From Burkholderiales bacterium (GTDB taxonomy: Bacteria; Pseudomonadota; Gammaproteobacteria; Burkholderiales; SG8-39): DNA of 60,556 nt. Positions 1 through 14,325 of this stretch are shown here, piece after piece. A program made the position numbers and the translations under genes. Numbering within the stretch: position 1 is the stretch's first letter; every line of letters begins with the position of its first letter. The stretch covers positions 1 to 60,556 of the forward strand of contig JAHDYJ010000015.1 of NCBI GenBank assembly GCA_023383795.1, given 5' to 3'. The notes below the pieces were generated by a model. That model saw only the letters and a program-made list of their open reading frames with translations. It was not told the DNA's origin and ran no database searches.

Positions 1-45
1 AAACTGCAACGACGCTCAGAAGACCGGGTGTCGGGGAATTACTGA

Positions 46-630
46 GTTTGTACACGCGGAACAAGAACCGATCCCTACGCGGCCTTCGCGCGCCGCGTCA
101 AGAATCTGGAGCAAGTCTGCAATCCGAACAAGGGCAATCTGCACTTTGATCTGATTGCCTTCGCAGATGTCGAGCTGTTTCGAAAACTCGCCGCTCTCAC
201 CAAGCAGGGGCTCGATACCGTCTACGCTCAATGCGGCCACGATGTTGAGAGGATCCAGCGAGCGATGATTGCTCGCGGCCATGACCTATACGGTGACTGG
301 TACACGCTCTATCAGCTCATCGACTCTGCAGCAATACTGGTAGGAAATGAGGCAAGGCAGGCGGAGATCCCACTGGACGTCGTCGAAGACCTTATCGTCC
401 TCCTCGTCGAAACGTCTCAGTTTGCGCCTGGGCGGTGGGCTGACCTAACGAAGCGTAACCACGAAGCGCTCGGAGACCTGCTGCTTAAATTCGATCGCGG
501 CGAGCTGACGCTCCTAGCGCGCAGGACGGCGGAGAAGTTCGGCAGTACCGTCCGCGAATTCGTCGACCGGACGATCAACGAGGTGGAAGCCGTCCGAAAG
601 GAACGGGTTGCACGCACAAACCCGGAGTGA
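46..630 (+). pseudogene. C-terminal part of an unrecognised protein, probably frameshifted
   Basis: I do not recognise a family. Frame 1 is open from 46 to the TGA at 628-630 and gives a soluble, mixed helical product. It has no ATG, GTG or TTG before the ATG at 265. Frame 2 is open from the window edge past position 150 and reads plausibly (residues like GCRGITEFVHAEQEP) up to about position 70. A one-base shift there would join the two halves into one protein that begins outside the window. Either the gene is frameshifted or a short 121-residue product starts at 265. It points away from the minus-strand defence operon. Nothing in it reveals a catalytic motif. Confidence 0.4.
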
Positions 631-925
631 GGCGAGGCCGGAGCTAAAGACACATCCGTGATGCGCGACTGCACCCCTTCTAGTCTCCGGTCATTAGTCG
701 ATACCCGTTCCCCGACGGTTGAGGGTTTCCAGTACTCCAGTACATTTGTGTAGCGGTTACGACTCGCAACACAACGCTTGATCTGTTGCCGGTTCCCCCT
801 CCGAGCCTCTGAAACTTGCCTAGGAGGAAGCGGCTGCCCCCTCCCGGGCGGGCGCCGGCCGCTCATTGGCATGGATCGTGTGCCCCCTGCTCGGCAGCGG
901 GGATTGAAGACGGCGCATTGCTTGG
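631..925. other. intergenic stretch between convergent genes
   Basis: These 295 bases separate the plus-strand fragment from the end of the DUF499 gene. I see no convincing gene, tRNA or strong terminator. Composition is more AT-rich than the coding DNA on its right, which would fit an old junction at the edge of the defence island. Confidence 0.4.
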
Positions 926-4267
<3,342 letters not shown>

Positions 4268-4272
4268 GCGTG

Positions 4273-4611
4273 TCAATCCTCCCCGACTGCGGGCTTCAGC
4301 TGTGCGACGAGCGGCGGCAATGCGAGCTGCACCGTGTCCCAGAGAATGTCGCGGTTGATGTCGAAGTAGGCGTGGATCAGGCGGTTACGCATTCCGACGA
4401 TCTGTGCCCACGGCACTTTGGGCAGCTCGGCGCGCCCCGCCTCGCTCACCTGGCCCGCGGCTTCGCCAACGATCTCCACCGCGCGCGTCAGCGCGAGGCG
4501 CAGCATGGCGTCGCCATCCAGATCCGCGCGCACGCGCCCGGCAACGAACGCGAGCGCCTGCTCGGACGCCTCGATCATGTGGCAGATACGCCAGCGGTCA
4601 TCCGGCGACAT
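4273..4611 (-). CDS. hepT: HepT-type HEPN toxin (DUF86)
   Basis: This 112-residue all-helical HEPN protein matches HepT toxins in length and sequence. It carries the complete RX4HXY motif (RNRLIHAY) at residues 75-82. Known family members are RNases or tRNA-targeting toxins neutralised by MntA, which AMPylates the motif tyrosine. The start overlaps the end of the upstream MntA-containing gene by 14 nt, and the stop sits only 5 nt before the ATG of the DUF499 gene, so all three are probably translationally coupled. The cognate antitoxin domain is the C-terminal part of the upstream gene. Catalytic residues look intact, so an active toxin is expected. Confidence 0.88.
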   Translation of the reverse strand: MSPDDRWRICHMIEASEQALAFVAGRVRADLDGDAMLRLALTRAVEIVGEAAGQVSEAGRAELPKVPWAQIVGMRNRLIHAYFDINRDILWDTVQLALPPLVAQLKPAVGED

Positions 4612-5956
4612 ACTGCGGTTCCGCCGTGCGCACGACTTCGTCCCGGAAGTAGCGGCTCAAGTCCTGGGCGGTGCGCAGGTCCACCTTGCGCCCGCCGAGT
4701 AGCTTTGACAGGTCGATCTCCATCTGCGCAATGTCGAGCAGCGTCGGCCGCGCATCCGGAAAGAACTCCACCAGCAGGTCGATGTCGCTCTCCGGCCCCG
4801 CCGTCCCTTTGAGCTGCGAGCCGAAGAGCGAGAGGCGCCGGATGCGATGCCTCTCGCAGAATGGCTTCAGGGCGCGCCCGTCGAGATTGAACCGCCGGCT
4901 CACTGCTTCGCCCGTACCGGCCTGTCCCGCTCCCCCACCGGCGCTCGTCGCCACCACGCGGCGGATCATCTGATCAACGGCCGGCGCGGCATTGATCGGC
5001 ACGATCCGGATCTGCGGATGCGCGGCGGCGAAGACGCGGAACAGCTCGTCCGCGAATGCCTGCCCGATGTCGGAGATGCCGCCAAAGTCCAGCTCCACGC
5101 GCTTGAAGCGCTCGAAGCGGTGCGCCACGCGCTTCGCCTGCGAGCGCGAGACGAGCTTCTCGCCCTCGTACTGCGCGAGGCGGAGCGGCACCACGGTCCG
5201 GTCGAACGTGAGCTCCCCCGGATCGGTGTACGCGTCGAACACCCCGCGCAGCGTGCGCGCGCTGTCGCTGGCGAGGCGCATGCGCACGCGCGTGCCGGGC
5301 GTGTCCGCCGCCAGCTCGACTATCGAATCCTCGTCACGGGGTGCGTGGCGAAAGCGCAGCCGGTGCGACTCGATCTCGAAGACGTCCACCGCGCGCGAGG
5401 TGAAGAAGATGCCTTCGCCCGTGTGCCGATCCGGCGCGGTGGTCAGCTTGCCCTTGGCGAGCTCGAGAATCGCCTCGCGCGGGTGGTGCAGACCCAGCGC
5501 CCGCTGGATCTTGACGAAGATCCCCTCGCCCTCGTCGGCGACGAGTACCTCGACGTGGAGCGCATCGGTCCGCACCCCGACCAGCACTTCGGCCGCGCCC
5601 GAGTGGTCGATCGCGTTGTTGATCATCTCGGTGGCCGCGTAGTGCCAGATGTCGCGGACGTTCTGCGGCAGCCGCGCCACTACGGGGGCGACGAGCTCGC
5701 GCCAGACCAGGTCCTCCTGCAGCCCCGCGCACGGGTAGCGGCGCTCGACCTCGGCCAGGGTCTTAAGGCGGTACACCTTGGCGCGCGTCGTTCCTTCCGC
5801 TTCGACCAGGCCGTCGCGCGCGAGGGCCTGCAGGTAGCTATTGGCCACCTGCCGGGACACCCCGGCGACCTGGGCGAGCCGCGTGCCGACGCGGTGGCCG
5901 TCGGCTGCGATCAGCTCCAGCGCCCGGCGGCGAATTGAGCTCTTGTCAATATTCAC
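4598..5956 (-). CDS. HTH-GHKL ATPase-STAS(DUF4325)-MntA fusion regulator/antitoxin
   Basis: Four domains can be read in order. Residues 1-65 are a winged-helix DNA-binding domain. Residues 80-230 are a GHKL (HATPase_c) domain with an N box (EMINNAIDHS, 110-119), a G1 box (DEGEGI, 141-146) and a lid motif (HTGEGIFF). Residues 245-335 are a STAS-like DUF4325 domain. Residues 355-440 are an MNT nucleotidyltransferase with the exact GSX10DXD motif (GS at 379-380, D391, D393). The MNT part is the expected antitoxin of the overlapping hepT. MntA is normally about 100-150 residues and stands alone; here it is fused to an ATPase/STAS regulator. The start is GTG, with AAGAG just upstream. A promoter and a 10-bp inverted repeat precede it, which suggests autoregulation. 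Confidence 0.85.
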   Translation of the reverse strand: MNIDKSSIRRRALELIAADGHRVGTRLAQVAGVSRQVANSYLQALARDGLVEAEGTTRAKVYRLKTLAEVERRYPCAGLQEDLVWRELVAPVVARLPQNVRDIWHYAATEMINNAIDHSGAAEVLVGVRTDALHVEVLVADEGEGIFVKIQRALGLHHPREAILELAKGKLTTAPDRHTGEGIFFTSRAVDVFEIESHRLRFRHAPRDEDSIVELAADTPGTRVRMRLASDSARTLRGVFDAYTDPGELTFDRTVVPLRLAQYEGEKLVSRSQAKRVAHRFERFKRVELDFGGISDIGQAFADELFRVFAAAHPQIRIVPINAAPAVDQMIRRVVATSAGGGAGQAGTGEAVSRRFNLDGRALKPFCERHRIRRLSLFGSQLKGTAGPESDIDLLVEFFPDARPTLLDIAQMEIDLSKLLGGRKVDLRTAQDLSRYFRDEVVRTAEPQYVAG

Positions 5957-5963
5957 GGCTCTT

Positions 5964-5993
5964 ATTGTAATCGTCTAAACCAGGATTTGACAA
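5964..5993 (-). promoter_or_regulatory. predicted sigma70-type promoter of the HTH-MntA fusion gene
   Basis: Read on the minus strand, TTGTCA (5993-5988) and TACAAT (5969-5964) are separated by 18 nt. They end 7 nt before the GTG start, so the transcript would have almost no leader. The DNA here is notably AT-rich against its surroundings. The -35 hexamer lies inside the left arm of a perfect inverted repeat. Confidence 0.5.
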
Positions 5994-6017
5994 ACTAAAA
6001 CGCATCATTTGTCAAAT
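5985..6017. promoter_or_regulatory. 10-bp perfect inverted repeat, candidate operator
   Basis: The arms ATTTGACAAA (5985-5994) and TTTGTCAAAT (6008-6017) are exact inverse complements around a 13-bp spacer. The repeat covers the predicted -35 element of the fusion gene and ends 8 bp from the DUF1156 stop codon. The downstream gene starts with an HTH domain, so self-binding is the simplest reading. Confidence 0.55.
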
Positions 6018-6025
6018 TCCGCCGC

Positions 6026-9054
<3,029 letters not shown>

Positions 9055-9058
<4 letters not shown>

Positions 9059-9690
9059 GCGAAATGCGCCTCCAAGTACAGCAGGCTCCTCGCGTCCAAG
9101 TCCCGCCGGATCTCATCCAGCACACCCGGCGTCGGTGCATGCAAACGACGGTCGCCAATGAAGGACTCGAAATGCTCCTCGTAAAAGCGCGAGATGCTCC
9201 GCGAATAGAACTCGTGTGGATTGCACCGCTCTGATGAGAGGATCGAGATGGCTGGAACGATAGTCACCCCGGCACGCGCATACAGGAATACGAACGAATC
9301 GGGTGTCCGCGACAGCATCCGCTCGCATTGGGCCTTCATCCGCTCGAATTCGTCCTTCGACACCCACCCGCCGGGCTCAATTAGCTTCGCCTGCGCAAGA
9401 AATCCTTTCTTCACCGTGAATGCTGGAAGGTCGATCGAGAGCACGCCCATAAAGTCTGCGCCATGTTGGCGCTCCTGAGCATTAGGCCCTCGGTCTGTGA
9501 GTGTCTTGGCCGACCAGGAAATACCCTTCGCTTGGTAGTCGTGCATGGCTCCTTCAATAGCTCCGAGCATGCGATCTGTAAAAGCCGGTTCCTGCTCAAC
9601 CCTCCCCTCCCGCAGCGCGCCAGTTACGCGCTCCGCGGCACCGGCGACGCGTGCGGCCGCGTCCCGAACAATTCCAAACTCGCGAATCAC
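9055..9690 (-). CDS. candidate PD-(D/E)XK nuclease of the defence operon
   Basis: I do not recognise a named family, but the 211-residue protein carries a PD-(D/E)XK-like signature: HGAD (D79), then about 20 residues, then QAK (Q100, K102) at the end of a hydrophobic strand ([11 protein letters not shown]), with upstream acidic residues. A later segment ([16 protein letters not shown]) fits the next strands of such a fold. It has 4-nt overlaps on both sides, with the helicase upstream (GTG start at 9690) and the DUF1156 methylase downstream, so it is an integral operon member. Inference: it supplies or regulates DNA cleavage, or uses the nuclease-like fold for recognition. Gln in place of Glu is tolerated in some nucleases. 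Confidence 0.6.
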
Positions 9691-12600
9691 GTCGGGGCCT
9701 CGGCGCGCGCCAGGAGCTCGGCGAAGTCGTAGTTGACGCTTGTGACACCGAAGTCGGGTTCGCGGCGGAATGGCTGGCGCAGGTAGTGGACGCGGTGGCT
9801 GTCTTCACCCAGGAATTCTACGATCGCGAGGATGAAATCCTCCGGCTTGTTGAGCGAATACAGGATTTCGTTCTTGGTCACGGTTATCGTGGCCGCGCCG
9901 CTCGTTCGCCCTTTCACTTCCAGGAAGCGCAATTGCCCGGTACCCGGCACTCGCGACTCGATGTCGTAGCCGAGTTTCTCGGTCTCCCGGTCGGTCGGGT
10001 CGAACCCGAGCCGGCGCTCGATTTCCATCACGATCGTGCGTGCGCGCACGGCGGATGCCTGCGTGTCGACTGAGATATCGGACCCGGGGGCAGCGCTCCC
10101 AGTCATCTTAGCGATGAGACCCATCGGCACGACGACGAGTCCGCCCAGCACCGCGGGAGGAAGGGTGGAGAGTTTCGCCTCGGCGTCGAGTTCGGCCAGG
10201 CGCTTCTGGAGCCTCCCCTGCAGATCATCCGCCCGGCGCCGGGCCTCGCCGGAGTTGAGCCGCGCGCCCGCCCGCCCGGCCTGCTCCTGGAGCTTCAGCT
10301 GCTCGGCACGATGATCCCAGTAGGTGATCTCCTTGGTCAGCCGGTCCTTGACCGCGGCGCGGGTCTTCTCGATCCAGTCGAGTCGACGGCCGCGCACCTC
10401 GGCAATGTGTTCTGGCACCACGTTCGCAATCGCGTGCCCGAGCGCCTTCTGCTCCAGATCGCGCGTGATCCAGGCGCACTCAGGCCGAGCGAGGAGGTCA
10501 TCGACCCGGGGCTCGTCCTCGGCGAGCGGGCGATAGTCAAGGTACGGTGCATACTGCAGGTGGCGCGGTTGTCCTTCCTCATCGAGCTCGACGTAGAGCA
10601 TCCGCTTGCTGATCGTGCGCCGCTCGCCGGAGGCCAGCACCCGTGCGTCCTGGATGGTGTGCTCCAGGTAGAAGAGCACGCGCGGCCGGGTCCCGGGATC
10701 GCGCTCGTCCACCAGGACGGTGCCCCGCCGCAGGAGGTCGCGGTAACGCTCGAGCGTGAGGTCGAGCAGCGCATCGAGCAGCGGGTGGCCGGGGCACACG
10801 AAGGCGGCCATCGGCTGCCCCGGAGGCGTCAGCAGATCCTTCTCGAAGGCGACGCGCTCGTAGCGCTGCAGCACGGGGTCGCCCATGCCGATTGCGCGGT
10901 CGCGGTTCCGCACGGGGGCTGGCACGTGCGTCACCTCGTAGCGGCGCGGCTCGCGCTGCCGCGCCGTGCCGCCGAGCTGCTTGAACGCCTCCAGGAAGAA
11001 CGACTCGATGTAATGAGGCTGCAGGCGCCGAGCGTCGGCACGCTCCATCTCCCCGCGCACGCGCGCCACGCGGCTTGCGTCCATGGCGTCGTGGGCGAGC
11101 GCGCGCTCCTCGATCAGGTCCTCGAGATGGGTGCGGTCCACAGCATGAGCGATAGCCTGCGTCAGCCGCGCGCGCACCTCGGCCCGGTCGCCGTAGCGGA
11201 TCGCCTCGATGAGGAGCTCGCGCAGCGGCCGTCCCTCGAACTGCAGCTTGCCGAGGACGTCGAAGACCTGGCCGCCTAGCGCGTGGCGCGCCTGCTCGAG
11301 CTTCTCGAGCAGGGTACGGTACACGTCGCCCTCGCGCGTCTCTTCGGCCACCAGGTTCCACAGGTGGCAGACCTCGGTCTGGCCGATGCGGTGAATGCGC
11401 CCGAAGCGCTGCTCGAGGCGATTCGGGTTCCAGGGCAGGTCGTAGTTCACCATGAGGTGCGCCCGCTGCAGGTTGATGCCTTCGCCGGCGGCGTCGGTGG
11501 CGAGCAGCACCTGCACCTCGGGATCGTGCAGGAAGCTCTCCTGCGCCTTGCGCCGATCCTCGCGCCCCATGCCGCCGTGGATCAACACCACCGCCTGCGG
11601 GCGCCCGAGCAGCGAGCCGATCTGCCGCTCGAGGTAGTTCAACGTGTCGCGGTGCTCGGTGAAGAGCACGAGCTTTTGACGCGGCGACGGCTTGGGCGGC
11701 GGAATGGCGCCGGCGCCGTAGGGGACCGCGGGCTCCGCCACACGATAGCCGAGGCCCGCGGGCGTGAAGATCTCGCCGAGGAGATGAGAGAGCTCCCGCC
11801 ACTTGGTGTCCTGGCCGCTGCGGCGCACTTCCGCCGCCAGCGCTTCGAGCCGGGCGAGCGTGTCGATCTCGAGCTTCAGTTCCGCGATGGTGCTGGCGGC
11901 GGTGGCCTGGTCGAGCACCTCCTCTTCGGCGGCCTCGACCTCGTTCTCGGGCGCCTCTTCCAGGTCCTCGACGTCGTCGCTGTCGAGCACGGGCCCGGCC
12001 GCGAGGGCCGGCGCGGGAACCGCGGCGCCGCGCTGCAGGAGCTCGAGCTCGCGCAAGCGCTTCTCCAGCCGCTCGCGGCGGCGCCGCAGCGACTGGTAGA
12101 TCGCCTCTGGAGACGACGCGAGACGGCGCTGGAGGATGGTGAGCGCGAAGCCGACCGTGCCGGCGCGCTTGTCGTTCTGGAGCGCCTCGGCGCGGTTGAA
12201 TTCGTCCCGCACGTAATCAGTGACTTCCTTGTAGAGGCGAGCCTCCTGCTCCGAGAGCTTGTAGGGGACCGTGTAGGCGATGCGTTCCGGAAAGAGCGGC
12301 CGGCCGTCGAACTTGAGCAGGCTCTCCTTGACCATCCGGCGCATCAGGTCGGAGACGTCCACCTGGTGCACGCCATCGCGGAAACGGCCCTCGAAGCGGT
12401 CCCCGTCGAGCAGCGCGAGGAAGAGCTGGAAATCCTCCTCCTTGCCGTTGTGCGGCGTGGCGGTCATCAGCAGGAAGTGGCGGGTGAGGCCGGAGAGGAG
12501 CTGGCCGAGCCGGTAGCGCTTGGTGTACTTGACCTCGCCGCCGAAGAAGGTCGCCGACAGCTTGTGCGCCTCGTCGCAGACCACGAGGTCGTAACGGCAA

Positions 12601-13265
12601 TCGGGCGCTTCGAGCTTCGCCTGGACATCCTCGTTGCGCGAGAGCTTGTCGAGCCGCGCGATAGCGAGGTCGTTCTCCAAGAACCAGTTACCGGTGCGGG
12701 CCGCCTCGAGCTTGTCGTTGGTCAGGATCTCGAAGGGGAGATGGAACTTGCGGGAGAGCTCGTCCTGCCACTGCTCGACGAGGCTCCCCGGGCATACGAT
12801 CAGGCAACGCTTCAGGTCGCCGCGCGCGATGAGCTCCTTGACGAGCAGCCCCGCCATGATCGTCTTCCCGGCGCCGGGGTCATCAGCGAGGAGGAAGCGC
12901 AGCGGCTGGCGCGGCAGCATGGCCTCGTAGACCGCGGTGATCTGGTGCGGCAGCGGCTCGACGAGCGAGGTGTGCACCGCGAGCACGGGGTCGAAGAGGT
13001 GTGCCAGCCGGATGCGATGCGCCTCGGACACGAGGCGAAACAGCGCGCCGTCGCCGTCGAAGCTCCACGGCCGGCCCTGCTCCACGACCTCCAGCCGCGG
13101 CTCGTCGTGGCGGTACAGGATCTCCTCGGCGACGCGGCCATTGGGCGCCCGGTAGATGAGCGTGAGCGCATCGGAGCCGTGCCATTGCACACTGACGACG
13201 GCCACCGCACCGTCGGGGGCGAGCCCACGGACGGCGGCGTCGGGGCGGAGGTCCTCGAGTTTCAC
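9687..13265 (-). CDS. SNF2-type helicase with C-terminal DUF3883 domain (DrmD-like)
   Basis: This 1,192-residue superfamily 2 helicase has Walker A DDPGAGKT (128-135), DEAH box CDEAHKLS (230-237), motif III TATPHNG, motif V ATDAAGEGINLQ and motif VI QRFGRIHRIGQ. An acidic, helical insertion lies around residues 395-470. The C-terminus (about 1045-1160) has the DUF3883 signature, GYDIES followed by LEVKGR, which resembles a PD-(D/E)XK nuclease fold. The start is GTG. Gene order and domains resemble the SNF2 helicase of class 1 DISARM, but drmA, drmB and drmC are absent. Likely function: ATP-dependent DNA translocation or scanning in the methylase-linked defence system. It is the first gene of the overlapping three-gene block. 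Confidence 0.88.
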   Translation of the reverse strand: MKLEDLRPDAAVRGLAPDGAVAVVSVQWHGSDALTLIYRAPNGRVAEEILYRHDEPRLEVVEQGRPWSFDGDGALFRLVSEAHRIRLAHLFDPVLAVHTSLVEPLPHQITAVYEAMLPRQPLRFLLADDPGAGKTIMAGLLVKELIARGDLKRCLIVCPGSLVEQWQDELSRKFHLPFEILTNDKLEAARTGNWFLENDLAIARLDKLSRNEDVQAKLEAPDCRYDLVVCDEAHKLSATFFGGEVKYTKRYRLGQLLSGLTRHFLLMTATPHNGKEEDFQLFLALLDGDRFEGRFRDGVHQVDVSDLMRRMVKESLLKFDGRPLFPERIAYTVPYKLSEQEARLYKEVTDYVRDEFNRAEALQNDKRAGTVGFALTILQRRLASSPEAIYQSLRRRRERLEKRLRELELLQRGAAVPAPALAAGPVLDSDDVEDLEEAPENEVEAAEEEVLDQATAASTIAELKLEIDTLARLEALAAEVRRSGQDTKWRELSHLLGEIFTPAGLGYRVAEPAVPYGAGAIPPPKPSPRQKLVLFTEHRDTLNYLERQIGSLLGRPQAVVLIHGGMGREDRRKAQESFLHDPEVQVLLATDAAGEGINLQRAHLMVNYDLPWNPNRLEQRFGRIHRIGQTEVCHLWNLVAEETREGDVYRTLLEKLEQARHALGGQVFDVLGKLQFEGRPLRELLIEAIRYGDRAEVRARLTQAIAHAVDRTHLEDLIEERALAHDAMDASRVARVRGEMERADARRLQPHYIESFFLEAFKQLGGTARQREPRRYEVTHVPAPVRNRDRAIGMGDPVLQRYERVAFEKDLLTPPGQPMAAFVCPGHPLLDALLDLTLERYRDLLRRGTVLVDERDPGTRPRVLFYLEHTIQDARVLASGERRTISKRMLYVELDEEGQPRHLQYAPYLDYRPLAEDEPRVDDLLARPECAWITRDLEQKALGHAIANVVPEHIAEVRGRRLDWIEKTRAAVKDRLTKEITYWDHRAEQLKLQEQAGRAGARLNSGEARRRADDLQGRLQKRLAELDAEAKLSTLPPAVLGGLVVVPMGLIAKMTGSAAPGSDISVDTQASAVRARTIVMEIERRLGFDPTDRETEKLGYDIESRVPGTGQLRFLEVKGRTSGAATITVTKNEILYSLNKPEDFILAIVEFLGEDSHRVHYLRQPFRREPDFGVTSVNYDFAELLARAEAPT

Positions 13266-13437
13266 GTCCGGCTCCGCAAGGCGGCCGCCGGGCCGGTGGC
13301 GTCGGGGGCGCGGGATCGGAGCTGGCTGAAGATGGGTGTCGGCATTGCGGGCACGGCAATCTACCGCAACTGGCGCTCGCCGGCGACGATCCAGAGCCCG
13401 CTGCTGTCAGACTCTACTCATCTCTGGCCGTCGACGT

Positions 13438-14292
13438 CTACGCGGTTAACGTTCTGAGGCGGCCCTCGACAGCCTTGGTGAGCAGATCCAAGCCTTCACT
13501 ATTCGGCAGATACGACACGTATCGCAGATGCCGCAGGTCAAACGGAATATCATCGGCTGCGCGCGTAATCAAAATGACGTCCTTCCCCAGCGAATGGGCT
13601 ATGCCAATCTCGTAGAACACATTCGGGTTTCTCCCCGAACAGTCGCAGATCACCACCTTCGCCTTCGCAATCAGATCCACGATGTCCTGAATGACGTGGT
13701 GATGAATCCAAATATCGTCCGCCCGAACGCATCGGAGGTTTAAGCCTTTTGCAGCGACCCGAAGCGCATTCAGCACAGGATCAAACTCCCTACCGAATGG
13801 CATCATTACTGAGACGAGATCCTCCTCCTGATCCTGGATGCCGGCAGTCGAGAACACGGTTGCTCCCCCTGGCTTCGCAACTGCTGCGTTGTCTTGCTGG
13901 ATTAGCAGGAGCACACGGAACAGATCGGCGTCGCATACCCGCCAATGCGTGTGGGTAAGCATGGTCTTGGTAATACCGAGCTGGCCGGCAAAGTCTTCGA
14001 GAGCGCTATTCGCAACCCCAGGTATGGTGGTATCGACCAGGTATCGAATGGTTGTATCGCGGGCGTTCTGGGTAAGCCCGTTGATATACGCTACACGCGC
14101 TTTCTGCGACCCGGTACCGGTGGTTTCGCTCACCAATAGGGCCGGTACCATGCTCACCTTGGCAGTGTCGAGCTTTCCAGCGGTCAGCATTTCACTTCCG
14201 GGACGCTCGTCCGCTTTGATGTAAATCCGACCCGTCGGGATCGTGTCAGCGCCTTCTTTCCAGCCGTTGTAGGACACCAGCAAGTGGAACAT
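13438..14292 (-). CDS. two-part protein with C-terminal nucleoside-deoxyribosyltransferase/TIR-like domain
   Basis: Residues 1-150 match nothing I know. Residues 160-275 are a Rossmann-like domain of the nucleoside 2-deoxyribosyltransferase/TIR-like group. It has MMPFG (163-167), CVRADDIW (188-195), CDCSGRNPNVFYEIGIAHS (216-234, with E228 at the usual catalytic position), GKDVILITR, and IPFDLRHLRYVSY. Members of this group often sit in defence loci and are suspected or known to hydrolyse NAD+ or nucleosides. The protein is 284 residues, stands 172 bp upstream of the helicase operon and 33 bp downstream of the NERD helicase. An effector role is inferred; substrate is unknown. The N-terminal half may be the sensor. 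Confidence 0.65.
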   Translation of the reverse strand: MFHLLVSYNGWKEGADTIPTGRIYIKADERPGSEMLTAGKLDTAKVSMVPALLVSETTGTGSQKARVAYINGLTQNARDTTIRYLVDTTIPGVANSALEDFAGQLGITKTMLTHTHWRVCDADLFRVLLLIQQDNAAVAKPGGATVFSTAGIQDQEEDLVSVMMPFGREFDPVLNALRVAAKGLNLRCVRADDIWIHHHVIQDIVDLIAKAKVVICDCSGRNPNVFYEIGIAHSLGKDVILITRAADDIPFDLRHLRYVSYLPNSEGLDLLTKAVEGRLRTLTA

Positions 14293-14325
14293 TGTGAGTT
14301 CAGAACGTGATGTGAATAATCGTCT

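Noticed and set aside
4268-4276. TTG at 4276 as start of the DUF499 gene
   Set aside because: It would leave about one base between the Shine-Dalgarno-like GGAGG and the start; the ATG at 4267 has normal spacing.
11283-13457. 724-codon plus-strand frame opposite the helicase
   Set aside because: Antisense shadow. All helicase motifs are on the minus strand, and the plus product has no family features.
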